From NCBI GenBank assembly GCA_963920705.1, contig OY987232.1:5769200-5833199 (forward strand): DNA of 64,000 nt, read 5' to 3'. Both the position numbers and the translations under genes were made by a program. Positions within the stretch are counted from its first letter, which is position 1; every line of letters begins with the position of its first letter. The notes under the pieces are model-generated. The model made no database searches and was not told where the DNA came from. It saw only the letters and a list, made by a program, of their open reading frames with translations. Origin of the DNA: Odiellus spinosus (Eukaryota > Arthropoda > Arachnida > Opiliones > Phalangiidae). Shown piece by piece: positions 1-12,692 of the stretch.

Positions 1-3000
1 GGTATTATCGAGTCGGTGCATTAATTGAGATTCAATTTCCCTTCGTTTCAAGTAATTCCCATCTGATCCTTCATACAATTGTAGCGCCCTAAAACGGAAA
101 TATGGAATATGACACGGAAATGGTCTCTCTGATTCGAACAGAAAACCGTGGCTTACGCTTCCTTCCAAATATTCGCGGATAATTAACGGATCGTGCATTA
201 TTTATTCCAAAGACCGACCTTTAGTGCAGTTGGCCGTAATGTATCGCAAAATGAAGCAGGCGGCTTGCGATTCGTAAAGCGCGTCGAGTTGTTTTTTAGT
301 GGGTCGCTTACCAGTTCATGATGGTTTCGTGTATTCGGGCATCGTACTCGAACAGCCTCGACTCAGTCTTTCCCATATATATAATCTGCGTATAAATTCT
401 CTCTGAGCACTCTTTCTTCGAGATGTAAACGGAAGGATGACTAGGGTCGAAAATCGATAAAGCATTCCACATCGTGTGCGTTGTTTTCCCCTATTCTAGA
501 GCAAATAGAGGGACGCGCTTTGAAACGAAAGCTACCATCGTAAATTCCCACCCTTCTGTTCCGCGCGAGAGTGGGGTAGTGTTAATTTCCTTGTCGTGCT
601 GAGGGCTTGGAGGAGAGACGTTTCTATCTCTCGTCCAAGGTGAGGGGCCCTAGTTCACAGTCTGGCACCGTGTTACGCGAAATGGTAAGCCTCGGCGTCC
701 CCCTACGCCTTTGGGTCAGTACCTCCGCGCGCGTTTGTGCGGGATCATTGGCTCTATATAAGCCCGTAACCTGTTCCGTGCCTGGGTCGCTAGCAGCTAA
801 TTCCGCGCGTATATATGCGGCGAATCGACGCCAGCCCAGAAGAACTTGAAGCCGGAAATAACGAGTTATCGGGTTTCGCGGGTTCAAAAATTACCCGTTT
901 CAGCCGCGGCTTCCCGCCCGACACCCTAAAGCCCGTCAGTATGGGATTTTCCCATCGATAAATTTGTACGGCGATTCGACAACGGGACGAAAAGCCCATG
1001 ATATCTCGTCATCAGCGTCGCCTCAGAAAATTACGCTCTTCTTTCGAGCGTTTCTTCGGGAAAAGATGGTCTCGCTCGCGATGAAAGATATTTTGTGGCG
1101 GGAGGAAGAGAGTGGCAAGGTTACTCGGGTGAGACACGTTATCCCCCGTAACTCCCTTCTTTGCTCGAATGACGTCACCGAGACGAGATCGACCAACGAT
1201 CGAGTCTCGCGATTTACCCGCCGCAGTCCGGATCAACTTATTAAAATGGAGCAATCTGATTCCACTTGAAACTGAAATCTTGTTACCATCGACGTTCGGC
1301 CCGGAACTACGAAAGCTTTTTTGGAAAACTCAGTTAACAACCTTCGGGGTCCGCTCAAATATTTTACACGAATAATTAAAACACGATTTGAAAATTAATA
1401 CCTTTTCTTTCATTATGGCAAATGAAATAACATGAAAGTCGAATCGACTCTTACGTCAATTTTGCTCAGGGCTACCGCTTTTTCGATCCCGATAAGTCAC
1501 AATCTAACAAAAAAAAAACAAACAACCCGGAACTGTCGCTCTTAAATTTTGAGCAATCGCGAAATTCACGCCAAAGACCATCTCCTCGTGGTCATTCTCG
1601 ATAAAGGCCATTTCCTCTTAAACTATTAAAGATACGATTAAATCTCGATGGATTTTGGGTGAGGGCGCGTTTGTCGTTGTCCGCGGGGGATTCCCCCTGC
1701 AGTTTCTCATCAGAGGTGACAATACGATTCCAAGGGAGAATAAGAAATTCCTAGTTTCACTTACTAAAGCTCGTATACTGTTTCACATCTTCTTCCTGAA
1801 AAATAAAAAGACCAAACTAAACTTGCTTTATTATAGTCCCCGATAATGAACGGCCAACTAGGTAGGCGGCTAATGTTAAAACAACGTCTAAATCGATCGA
1901 ACTGACTCTTAGGCCCCAATACGACGAATGGAAAAGATTGGAAATTATTGCGTATTTGTGTTACAATCTTAACCTTTATATTTGACTATATCGATTATCA
2001 ATCCAAAACTATGCATATGTGGTTTCTTGACTAAGAGCTTTAAACCGAGCGCGCGCGCGGACGGTGTTGAAGTTGAAAGGCAAATGAAATGATAATTTAT
2101 TGGATTAAAAGACGCGAGTCGGAATTGAGTCGCCTACCGGGTACGCGGCTTAACATTTAAAAGTCACCTAACTCGATCGAACAGGCTTTAAGGCCCCGAT
2201 ATGACGAGGCTCGAGATCCGCCGCGCTACATGACACTGAACAATGGGAGAGATTGGAGATTATTTCGTTATAATCTAATCCTTTATCTTTATCATTATCG
2301 ATTATCAATCCCAATCTAGTCAGTTTTTGTATTAACCGCTTTTAACCGAGCGCGCGTGCGTGCGTTCGGACAGCACTGAAGTCGAAACGCGAATAAACGT
2401 AAGTCGGAATTGCTTCGAAAAGTTGCGTTTAATTAGCGTCAATGAAACTTCGATATAATTTTGTAGCCAAAAGTCTCGCGTCTCAACGTCAATCGCGACG
2501 CGAAATCACGTTTAAACTTGTGATCCGCCCGTGAAGCGAAAATCGAGCCTCGTACGGATAAAATCCCTCCTTCTTCGACAGTCAATCAAAAGTTATCGGG
2601 ATGCCGCGATCTCTTGAGTAGCCCCCCTTTTTGCCTACTTCTAAGACCGATTTGTACTCAAGCCTGTCCAAGTCTTCCGCTGTCTCGACACCGGCATATT
2701 CTTTGACGGAAAGTTTCCCCTTGAAGACGCTGTTAACTTCGTTGCAGAATACGGTGATGCCCAACAACCAGAAAGCGAGGACGAGACGAACCGACAATAT
2801 TCCCCAATTCGAGGGGAAGGCTGAAACGAGACCAAACGATCAGTGTCAAGCCAAGCTGGGAGACTTGGCAACGGGTCGTAGCTCTATCTTACAATAATCG
2901 GGCTTCATCCGTGACAGATGTTAAACAAATTATATTAACCAAATATCGAAGGCTACGTTTAATTGCAGCAAGAGGTTGTCGCTGTTGCGGGGCCTGCCGC

Positions 3001-3476
3001 CCCTTTGCCTAACGCGCAATGGTGAATAACTAACGGATTCTCTTAAGAAAGAGAGCGAAGGTATAACTTAGATTTATAAACCATATTTCGGGTCGATGTT
3101 TCCGGGTCAAATTGAAATATAGTAGGGTGGAACTAGGCGCGATTGAACGATGTCTTCGTCCAAATTCCTGCAATTTTCGGGCTTGTCTTCGAGCGGAATT
3201 TCCAATGAATTTATATCGAGTTGATCAAACCTTTACTCATTTCGCAAACGTTCCTCGAACTTGTTGAAACAGCGACAACCGCTGTTTCTTCGCTTTCCAT
3301 TTTTCGCGTTTGATGATAAGCAAGATTATCTTACGCTCTAAGAAGAACGAAGCGACGAAATCCCATAGGATGTTTCCAAACCCAGTTGTAGTAGAGATCC
3401 GGCGGCGGAAACATCTGATCGACAGGTACACCGTAGCGGCGGAGAGAAACATCATCAGAAAGAAACAAGAGGCGGA
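1..3476 (-). CDS. Ionotropic receptor-like (iGluR family) gene, four exons, runs off left edge
   Basis: I read four exons on the minus strand: A about 3335-3476, B 2639-2820, C 312-490 and D 1-88. Donors and acceptors are GT/AG (A donor GTAAGA, B acceptor TCGTTTCAG, C donor GTAAGC, D acceptor CCGTTTTAG). All three junctions keep one frame, in phases 1, 0 and 2. Exon A has a hydrophobic segment (FFLMMFLSAATVYL) and then the WDFVASFFLE stretch. Exon B opens with FPSNWGILSVRLVLAFWLLG, the pre-TM3/TM3 pattern of insect IRs, followed by ETAEDLDRL, the usual start of the S2 ligand-binding half. Exons C and D continue with an S2-like hydrophilic region. This family forms ligand-gated cation channels in chemosensory neurons. 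The amino-terminal and S1 exons are not recognised upstream, and the start of exon A is uncertain. The family call rests on pattern; the exon phasing is seen directly. Confidence 0.58.
491..1844. other. Intronic sequence without recognised feature
   Basis: This is part of the long intron of the receptor-like gene. It is CpG-richer than the rest of the window. Short overlapping ORFs on both strands look like chance openings in GC-richer DNA. Confidence 0.4.
1845..2400. repeat. Two diverged tandem copies of a ~270-bp repeat
   Basis: Each copy runs from a 'ggcggctaa' or 'gcggcttaa' start through 'cgatcgaac', 'aggcccc' and 'tatcgattatcaatcc' to a GC-alternating 'accgagcgcgcg' end. Copies are about 1845-2100 and 2115-2400. 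They lie in the long intron between exons B and C of the receptor-like gene. The alternating GCGCGCGCG tract at the end of copy 1 could form Z-DNA, which is inference. Confidence 0.7.
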
Positions 3477-3499
3477 CTGCGGGATGGGTTCGGGCACAG

Positions 3500-4400
3500 A
3501 GAACGGATATAGTTATGGCGATGATGGGACAAAATCACTCGGCGCGAACGAAGCGAGCGAATATCTCTATCTCAATTCCGGCAAATAACTAAATCTTTAA
3601 CTGCACTATTCAACTACTGTTCTTGAACTTGGCTCGGAATTGAGATACGAGCTGGAGGACTGCAAAGGCTTTGGGAGAACACAAATTCCTCAAGAAGCCG
3701 AATTATTCCCTTAATTTTTGGGAGAATGGGGTTAAATAAAAATAGGTTTGAAAACCAAAGTTTTGTGAGTGGTAGATTCATATGATAAAAACGTACCGAC
3801 ATCTAGCGTGCAAAATGTTTTAACAACTTGACTTTCATTATTGATTTTGTATCGAATGTCAGTATTCGGTTGAGTAAAGATCTCACGTGACCTCATTAAA
3901 CTTACTTGTCTATATCAATAAATGAATCATCTTTTCCTCCTACGTCACATTTTCTACGAGTCTTAAAACAATAACAGGTTATGGGCCCAGCACGTTTACA
4001 CTTCGCGTAATAAGAAATACCGCTTTAAAACTCGAATTGCGAAAGAAGAAGTCAGAACAAAGGCTGAACGAAGGGAGTTACAAAAGAAAGAGATAAACGC
4101 AGAGGAAACTTGTGAAGCTAAATCAAGCTATGGAGCGGAATATATAATGGGAGACGAGTACAAAGTAGAAAAACTCAATGCTAACAAGTTGGGAAACAAA
4201 AATATAACCTCCCCGACCCTGAAGATAAGGTAACATAACCTAACCTAACCCTACCTAAAATAAAAGATGAAAAGTAATGTAGAGTATTGGAAGAGTAGAA
4301 GAAACAGCGTGCATTTGATTCACACTTCTTTATTTCCCATACACGTTACGGAGTATAAGTATTTTCACTTAACCTCAAGTATCCAGAAAATGCAAAAGAG
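3500..4400. other. Intergenic, no gene seen; short telomere-like tract
   Basis: No coding frame or element was recognised. A short run, 'aacataacctaacctaaccctacc' (about 4231-4254), resembles the arthropod TTAGG telomere repeat read on the complementary strand. Confidence 0.4.
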
Positions 4401-4403
4401 TGT

Positions 4404-4530
4404 GCGGCATTACCTATAATTATATGCGGCAAAGCGTAGACTTTTTAATAGACACCAAATGATATGTCCTGCGTTAACTATAATTATATGCGGCATGGCG
4501 TAGATTTCTTAATAGACACACCAAATAAAC
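4404..4530. repeat. Two 64-bp tandem units
   Basis: The segment 'ctataattatatgcggca' followed by 'gcgtagac/t...aatagacac' occurs at 4414 and again at 4478 with a few mismatches. Confidence 0.75.
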
Positions 4531-4829
4531 TGTTTACTTTCAAAGTAAATATGTAAAATACAAATTCTTGTAATATAAATTAACACTTGAGCATAGGCTG
4601 TACTGCGTGATTATCTTTGATAAGGACAAAGGATTTAGTCTGAGATGGCAAGGAAGACAAGGAATTAAAACGTCAAAGATATGGTAGCAAGTTCCTCTTG
4701 GACAAACCAGAAAATATTATAGACTGAATGTTCCATTCACAACCCATTGTCGGTAGATGATTGGCAATTACATTCGGTACAGTTTTCGTCTGAAGTTCTT
4801 GTTTGACGACCATTACTGATATTATCATC

Positions 4830-5400
4830 ATACGAGAGATCCAAGGATGGAGCTGGTCGAGAGGTTATTTTCCAAACCGGCTGACAAGACGTTAGTTTCC
4901 ACTCCTATGATAAAAAAAAATATCTTGAAGACTGAAATAGACTAATTTCCATACCGTTAATATTTATACTTGAATAGCTCCTTTTATGTTTAGAATAACG
5001 AGGTTTTATGAAGAACTGTCGATCTTTTACTTACTGTAGATATCTCATAAGTCGAGTCCGAAAACACTCACTGCTTGCATGTGTCAATTTTTCGTAGCCA
5101 GGTCGTCTCTTTTTTGTGATAAATGAAAGCCGTGTCCTTGCTCTGTTGACTTCAAATGGTGATGACATTCTGCGCTGGTTGATTATGTCACTAAAGTTAT
5201 TATATCTTTCTTTCGTCTGATCTGGTTTCGTCTCAACTCCGGGTCTGCTAACGAAGTTCACTGTACACAGCTACTTTTGCTTATGAAAATTATCGGAAAT
5301 GTTTCTTGGTTTTATAGCGGAGAAACTGAAGCCTATTTTTTTTCAACATCAGATATCCACTTTTTATTCAAAATTGTTGTTTTTTAAACACGGGAAACCT
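4830..5400 (+). repeat. Dispersed repeat family X, copy 1
   Basis: Blocks such as 'ggtcgaga', 'ttattttccaaac', 'gctgacaagac', 'tatgaagaactgtcga' and 'gtagccaggtcg' recur in the same order at 24,890-26,700 (copy 2). They recur inverted at 28,750-28,935 (copy 3). No coding capacity is evident. It is probably an old interspersed transposon remnant. Confidence 0.65.
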
Positions 5401-5489
5401 ACTGTACTTCTGTTCAAGGAGAGTTTTCCTGACTATCATTTTTAACATTTTGTATCAATCAGCCTCAGCTTTAGATCTTATGTCGTTTC

Positions 5490-6180
5490 TATTTTGGATG
5501 CCCGTGTAAACGCACCTTCATTTAAGGTCAATTTAATGGGATACTCATGATATAATATAATAGTTAAAATTAAAAGGCTGAAGAGGGCTACCCGAGTAGA
5601 AGAACCCAGTGAATGTAATTTTCAGTTATCGATAGAAAATACCATTAAAAATAGCTTATCTACTGTTTAATAAATTAAATTTTTGTTCATCAATTTAGAA
5701 CCACTTAAAAAAGTTCGGCTAGGTTTATGTTTTAACCTTTTCGTAACCCATTCAGCCATCTTTCTCTCTAGTACTTCATATACTTTATCAATCTTTCATT
5801 ATTGAAATCTTTGTTTAACCAAGAGAAGCACCCGGACTCAATAAACTATACTTTCTCTCCCTTAACTCGAATTCAATGGATATTCCTTATCATTCTACTG
5901 TTTAAGAAATAAAATTTTTGTTTACCATTTTGAAGCAATTAATAAAGCTCAGCTAAGCTTATGATTTCACCCTTTTGTAACTGATTCAGGCACCTTACTT
6001 TCTATTACTTCATGTACTTTATCAATATTTCATTTTTTAAATCTGTGTTTAACTAAAGATACTCTCGTACCCGAAAGAAGTCTTATCAAATTTTGTCAAA
6101 GTACCTTTGTCTCTATTAATTCGAATTCAGTGGACGGTGGGATATTGGATACCCGTGTAAACGCACTTTTATATAGATTC
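5490..6180 (+). repeat. ~235-bp direct repeat pair flanked by a second repeated motif
   Basis: The segment beginning 'tctactgttta' at 5659 and running through 'cttcatatactttatcaat' recurs from 5894 with scattered substitutions, a period near 235. 'ttggatgcccgtgtaaacgcac' near 5497 recurs as 'ttggatacccgtgtaaacgcac' near 6144, so the whole block is a nested direct repeat. Confidence 0.65.
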
Positions 6181-6675
6181 TTCAATCCACCCCAAGTTTG
6201 CAGCAAGACTAAGCCTTTACTTCCCGTTATACCTTTGCTTTTTTGACTAAATGATATATGAAAACAGCTTAGCGCGTGCTGCAAACTCAAGCTGGTTTTA
6301 AACGGTCACATTTCTTTAAATTTTTGAACAATTTCTTAAATATCTTCTAAACTATCTCGAATTTTAAATTGATTTTTCCACTGAATTATTAATTAGATTA
6401 AGTTTAACCATTTTGATATTTTTAATTATAAAATAAATTAATATTGCGTTTCATTTCCCTAAACGATATCACACCATAAGGCTCATTTGCATTCACACCA
6501 AAAAGGTAGTATATAAACCGTTCGAAGGCCTTTATTAATCGAGTGATGTGGCCATGAAGTTGGGAGGAACACCCCTCCCTTCAAAGTCTAGACGTTAATC
6601 GTAACCCTAGGCACTTGGTAGGCAACGCTAATTTACCCATTGGTGGGGCGATGTTTGGAGAGTGGAAGATTGATG

Positions 6676-6900
6676 TGGACCATATTAGTGAGGGACGCCT
6701 CGCTAATATGGCCCGCTGAGATCAGACACTAGAGGTTGGACCTAATGCGGGGATGGTCGGAGGTGATTATAACAGTGGGAAACGTCCCATTGCATATAAT
6801 CGCCTTCAACTGTCCAGCATCGAGGTTTGACCGTAAAGTGGATGGTGAAAGGCGATAATATGCAATTAGAGACGTCCTGTTGCATATAACTGCACGACAC
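6676..6900. repeat. Three successive stem-loops upstream of the copia remnant
   Basis: Stem 1 pairs 'ccatattagtgagg' with 'cctcgctaatatgg' (about 6679-6713). Stem 2 pairs 'ggtgattataac.gtggga' with 'tcccattgcatataatcgcc' (about 6762-6804). Stem 3 pairs 'gcgataatatgcaa' with 'ttgcatataactgc' (about 6849-6892). They lie where a copia 5' LTR or leader would be, but I could not find a matching 3' copy. Confidence 0.55.
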
Positions 6901-7101
6901 CTGAAACTCAATGTGGCAGCCATGCTAAAAGGAGGTAATTCCCGTTAAACGGAATTGAACGATAAGCTGGCATGATTACGTCTCTAGACTTTTGGCTCCA
7001 CGAGCTAGGTCACGTGATTTCCGCTTACACAGGAAGTGACACACAGACACGAACAGTGTAAAACCTCCCCCGGGGAGGTAAAAATTATCGTCACTGGTCG
7101 A

Positions 7102-9724
7102 TGAGGGCGCAGGGTCTCTTAGAAGCTAAAGGATGTTGGAATGCTGTAGATCCTGGGCTTGGAGCTGATTTAACCGAAGCCCAGAAAAGAATAGATCCCA
7201 AGACGAAAGCCATATTTTACATGATCGTAAATAACGAGACTTTAGACATTGCCGATTGTAGTCGGGCTTAAGATATATGGGAACATTTAATTAGGATACA
7301 CACCACTTTTTATACATGGCATGGATTGCTGTTACTGAAGGGCATTGTGTTGAAGACACAGAATCGTTTGGTGAATATTTAACTAGACGAAACGCATTAT
7401 ACCACAAAGTGAGAAATGCTGGATTCTCATTTGACGAAACCGTATCAGCAGGGTTAACCGTACTGGATTTACCAAAGGATTACGAGTTTCTCTCGCGAAG
7501 TCTGCGACTTGGTTGTCAATTAACGATGGCGTCTTTTAAAAACTAGACAAGCCGAAGAAGAAAGACGTTTATAATTTTTAACAAGAAGTGAAAATGAAAA
7601 AGATAGTAGTGAAAATGAAAAAGATAGTAAAGACAACAAGGCCCTCGTGACAAGAAATCACTAAAAAGAACAACATAGAGGTCGTGGTTTTAGAGGCGGA
7701 AGTAAAGGCGGGTTTTCGAGACATTCGAATAATAAACCAGAAGCGGCCGGTTTCAGCAGACGGGAATCTTTATTTAGAATCCCACCCAAGGAAGAAAATA
7801 GAGATTTCACGAACCGACGATGCTCTCTGTCTTGAAGTTGGTCATATTGCCTGAGACTGCCCTTATCAAGAAGAATCAAAAGAAAAGTCCACAGCTGCCA
7901 CTACAACTGTGAAGCATTCAGACTCCAGTGCTTTTTCTAAATTGAAAAAAATGGCAGGAAGATTGACAGGTGTCTGGGTAATGGACAGTGGCACCACAGA
8001 CCACATGACTTCGTAACGAGATAACTTTATAACATTCAGCGAAGGAGAAACTGAAATTGAATTTGCCAGCGGAGGATCATTAACGTCAACAGGAATAGGC
8101 AACGTTCGTATAATTTTATCCGAGGAATGTGGGGGGTGGATGCTGACTTTCGGAAATACCCTATATGTACCCAAACTTTGCGGAAATCTGTTGTCAGCTT
8201 CACAGATCACGGAGAGAATATTAAAGTATTCTTTTTCATAAAACGGAAGCTCAAATTAAAAGGGAAGGAGAAATTATCCCTGCCGGAAATAAAGAAGGCA
8301 GTTTATATTTCTTTAACGAAGACGTACCAAATACTATGAGTTACAAGGCGAAAACTTTGCCTACCAATCCTCCAGCAACGGATCCTACGCCTCTCCACCA
8401 CAAAAGAAGGCCGAAGTGCAGAAATTGACTTTATGGCACAGACGTCTTGGCCATTTGCACGTTGAAGGTGTAAAGAAATTGGACTACCAGCCGACCATTA
8501 CTATTGGACTCGATTTGGAATAAACCAAAGGAAATTGTGACATTTGCCTGATAGGCAAACTAAAAACAAAGCCTTTCCCAAAGAAGAATCTAGCGCGAGC
8601 AACCGAACCTTTGAGCTTTATACATTCTGACGTCGTTGGTCGTCAACAAACGAATTTCCAAAGGGGGCAGCAGCACCTTTATTGATGACTATTCTCGATA
8701 TACGCAAGTTTATGCATTGAAACGTAATAATGAGGTACAAGAAAAGTTCAACGAGTACCGTCGACGCGTCGAAACCTTTCACGGAAGACAGATTACTACC
8801 CTGCAAAGCGACAACGGAGGAGAATACACGAGCAACTCGTGTAAAGAAGATTGATTTCGCTGGGTATCGACCGGCAACTTACCGTACCAGGAACAACCCA
8901 GCAAAATGGCGTCGTCGAAAGGGCGAATCAAACGCTCATTGACACAACTCGATGTATGCTCCTAGAGTCGGGTATGCCAATAACATTCTGGGCAGACACG
9001 ATCGCCTCTGCATCTAACGTGCGCAACCGATGCCCCACGATAGCAAACAAGAATTTGTCTACTATTGAACTTTGGAAGAGGCAACCTATCGTCTTTACTC
9101 ACCTCAGACTTTGGGTATGGCGTGCTTGGACCATAAATAAGAATAGGGATAGTAAATTTTCCCCGAAGGGCATTCCTTGCCTTAGAGGTTTCAGCCAAAG
9201 CTTATAGATTGTGGAACCTGTGGAATGATACTGTTTTCATCAGCCGCGACATCGCATTCGAGGAAGGTGTGTTTCCTATGAAAAATGACAGAAAGGAAAC
9301 AAACATCCACCATGTACCTCTTACCGACACTATTTGGTGTGCCTTGAACATTGACACCGGTGTTGATAGAGATTCAGATGAACATGCCGTTGTTCCACAG
9401 GAACATGAAGGTGTCACAGACAAGGAAGGGAGTAATACTGATGAGAACGATGGTAGGGAAGAGGAAAATAAGAACAGTGACGAGGATAAATATAGGGAAC
9501 CGGCCCACGAAGAAAGAAGATCGAGTGCAGAAAGACCTTTGAAACGACTGATTTGGATGAAGGGCTTCGTCGAAGAAGTCGAGCCCAAATGCAATCAAGC
9601 AATTGTCGATAAAACAAACAGGAATGACCCGAAAAATACCAAACAGTGGAAAGCAGCGATGAAAGAAGAGTTGCAGAATCTTTTAAGAAATGAGACGTTC
9701 AAGAACAACAGCAACTCCCCATAA
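7102..9724 (+). pseudogene. Decayed Ty1/copia retrotransposon (gag-protease-integrase, truncated before RT)
   Basis: Gag-like frames occupy about 7102-7546. A cysteine-rich gag remnant lies near 7830-7870 and carries an in-frame TGA. A protease motif VMDSGTTDHM sits near 7975-8010. The GAG-pre-integrase motif LWHRRLGHLHVEG is near 8435-8470. The integrase core follows, with FIDDYSRYTQVYAL (about 8680-8720), LQSDNGGEY (about 8805-8830) and NGVVERANQTL (about 8910-8940), carrying the D, D and E positions. The tail (9209-9724) ends just as the linker to reverse transcriptase would begin, and no RT follows. At least four in-frame stops and several frame changes show it is dead. The protease-integrase order and motifs separate copia from gypsy. 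Confidence 0.85.
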
Positions 9725-10019
9725 GAGTCAGGGTACACGTAATGTTAAAATTATATGTATCTTATGACAAATACGTATTATATTATTGAAATAGGGTAGT
9801 TGTGGGATAATTTACACATAAAATTTGTGCTTACAGTAGACTCCGACGCGGCTTGACGGTGTTTTTTTTAGTTTCGGCGGCGGCGCGCCGAGTTTTTTCC
9901 CTAGGGGCGGCGTAAACCATGAGCGTTTCGGCGGCGGCGTTTATTGGCGTATGACGTCACGTGGTCAGCTCATGACGAGGGGCTAGTCACTCGAGGAATC
10001 AGGTGTACAAAACCGGGGA

Positions 10020-10245
10020 AATCGATTTCCTGATTTCTAGAAATCAGAGGGAATCACTGAGAATCAGAAAAAAATAATGGGAAATTTGGAAATCACAAGA
10101 AATCAGAAAATCGCTGGAAATCTAAAGAAATCAGAGGAAATCAAATGGAAATCAGTAATCATTTTGGGAATCACAAGAAATCAAATGGAAATGAGAAATC
10201 ATTTTGGGAATCACAGGAAATCAATTGGCAATCAGAAATCAGGAA
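10020..10245 (+). repeat. Degenerate GGAAATCA array (left)
   Basis: Short variants of 'ggaaatca' recur at irregular 8-14 base spacing. The same motif in the same orientation forms a second array at 11490-11800 in the other half of the 9839-12040 transposon. Confidence 0.75.
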
Positions 10246-10264
10246 ATATAAAGAGTCTTCAAAT

Positions 10265-11340
10265 AAGATATAGGGTAGGGTCGCTTAATTCTGAACGCTT
10301 TTTAAGAAATTCGACATCTCCATATGGATTTTTTAGCGACAAATTTAACTGTCTATGGTAGGGTCATCTAATTCAGAACGCCTTTTTAAGAAATCCGAGG
10401 TCTTGATTGCTATGGAATTTTAGCGATGAAGTTAAGTATCTAATGTCAAGTTTGAATTGTTGCGGACCCGTTGTGCTACTTTTCATCATTCCATGACGCA
10501 TACTTTTGACGAGGACGCTGTTTTAAAAACGACAGTAGCGGCTTCTAATTCTGAACGAGCGACTCTACTTCTGAACGCCCCGATTCCAATTCTGAACACC
10601 CCACATTTTGGGAAAGGAACCACTTCCGCGCGTCGGATCGAGAATCGAGTGTCACCAACGGATTTCTTAGCCAAATTTAACAAGGGTAGGGCAGAATTCG
10701 TGCAATCGAGCCAGTATTTGCGAAGTTATGGACGATTTAAAATTTTTGCATTGCTTTGCCATAGAAGCCGTAAAGGAATCCTCCTTTAGAAATAGTCGAT
10801 AACTTCGCAAATACTGGCTCGATCGCGCCAATTCCGCGTTTCGTCTGATAATTTCGGCCCAGGAATCGATTGGTAACACTCGTTTCTCGATCCGAGGCGC
10901 GAGAGTGGTTCCTTTTGCATATTTTTTATTACATGTTATAATGTAGTTCAGATTTAGACGCAGGGGGTGTTCAGAATTGGAATCATAGCGTTCAGAATTA
11001 GAAGCAGCTACTTCCCTCTTAAAAAAACTCCCAAATGTGGGAAAGGAACCACTTCCGCACCTCGAATCGAGAGGCGAGTTTCACCAATGGCCGAATTTAA
11101 AAGGGGAAAGGCGGAATTAGCGCGATCGAGCCAGTATTTGCGAAGTTATCGACGATTTAAAATATTTGCATTGCTTTGGCGTAGAAAGGAAAGGAATCCT
11201 CATTTTGAAGGAAATTGTCCATAACTTCCCAAATACTGGTTCTATCGCTCTACTTCCGCCGCTCCCCTGTTAAATTCTACGAAGGATTCCGTTGGTGAAA
11301 CTCGTTTCCCGATTCTAGTGGTTCCTTTAGCAATATTTTT
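10265..11340. repeat. Copies of the TAGGGTCGC fold-back family (shared with 30.8-31.7 kb)
   Basis: The start 'tagggtagggtcgcttaattctgaacg' and internal blocks 'ggaaccacttcc', 'cgagccagtatttgcgaagttat' and its inverse 'ataacttcgcaaatactggctcg' recur here, twice in part (10,600-10,920 and 11,040-11,330). Related sequence is at 30820-31731. The inverted 'cgagccagtatttgcgaagttat' pairs give long hairpins. This looks like a nested insertion within the 9839-12040 transposon. Confidence 0.65.
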
Positions 11341-11489
11341 GTTGATTTTAATTTTCCGCCGAAACGTCTATTTTAATGAACTTCGTTATTAAAATTTTCG
11401 ATGTTAAAATCCCATTGAAATTATATCCCATAGAAGCTATTGGGTTCTGTTTTTATTTTCACCTGGTATTCGTGCACAGGCAGGTACTC

Positions 11490-11800
11490 AAACGGAAATC
11501 GGAGGAATCAGTTGGAAATTACCAGTAACTACAAGAAATCATGAAAAATATTGGAGATCTTAAATGTTTTAAATCATGGAAATCAAGGCATTCATTTGGT
11601 AATCACAGGAATGACGATGAATCACCGGAATCAATGGAAATCACGAATATCACGAAAAATCAACGAACTCAGACGAAAATCACCTAATTTTTTGGAATTC
11701 ACTTTGAAATCACTGGGAATCAATCACCGGAATCAAATGGAAATCAAAGGAAATCACCAATTTTTTTGGAAATCCAGGAAATCACTTAAATATTTTGGAA
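11490..11800 (+). repeat. Degenerate GGAAATCA array (right)
   Basis: This is the counterpart of the array at 10020-10245, with the same motif and direction. It ends just before the GC-rich right terminal region of the transposon. Confidence 0.75.
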
Positions 11801-12692
11801 TCGGACTGCCATGTCTCGTCTTTCAGCTCTCCCGTGAACGAGCCTGCGTGGCAGTGGCCATTCAACAGCTGCTGACCCCTGTTGGCAGAGTCACGCTCGA
11901 CATTTGAGTCTTACGGATCATGGCGCGCCAAGAATTAAACGGCGGCGGCGGTGCGCCGAAAATATTACATATCGGCGACGGCGTCCAAAATATTGCAAAG
12001 TTAAACGGCGCGCCGGCGTGTAATCGGCGGTGTCGGAGTCTAGCTCACAGCTTTAAATCTTGGAAATAACGAATGGAAGGTGTCTTCCATAATGTAAAGA
12101 ACAGAAAGAATCTGACTTTCGTGCCGGATGGGAAAACCTTTCTCCATACGAAAATAGTGAACGGTTATTATTTTAAATTCATAACTATGTTCGGAAAATA
12201 TTCGAAAATAATTATTTTGTAACTGCCATGGGTATAGTGCTGGCGTCCAAATGAAATTCCTAAATATTTCGTCTACACCGCTTCGAAACAGTCCATAATG
12301 CCTGTGGAAGTGTTCCACTTGTCACGCATTCATGCAATACGGTTAACTAGCTTTACAGGGGTTGTGCAAAGACAATATAGCTCACTTGAATAGTCTTTGG
12401 TGTATAAGAAACCCGAAAAATAATAGAGAAATATACCAATTAGTAGGTACTGGAGTAGTATCTTTAATTTTTATTTCATATTAAACAAAACTCACTTGTA
12501 CAAAAAGCACAAATTATTCATTTAACGCTTAGGTTTTCTACGTTTAACGTTTGTCTGGCAATTCGAGTTCAGTGGCATCTTCACACACTACTGAGGACGA
12601 TAACCAAGATACCAGATTACGTTGCTAATGTGAACAACAACCTTTCCAATTGCAATACCAGTCTTTAATGGCATTTACACCTGTCCCGGTAG

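Larger units (their letters stand above)
9839..12040. mobile_element. 2.2-kb non-autonomous DNA transposon, GACTCCGAC termini
   Basis: The left end GACTCCGAC (9839-9847) and right end GTCGGAGTC (12032-12040) are inverted copies, each bordered by TA, fitting a TA target duplication. About 100-150 bp next to each end is very GC-rich (GGCGGCGGCGCGCC), while the interior is AT-rich with arrays of a GAAATC motif. No transposase is seen. The superfamily is unassigned; a TA target suggests Tc1/mariner-like or a related group. Confidence 0.7.

Noticed and set aside
607-999. Overlapping ORFs on both strands near 0.6-1.0 kb
   Set aside because: They are chance openings in CpG-rich intronic DNA. Composition and hydropathy look random and no splice signals or motifs fit.
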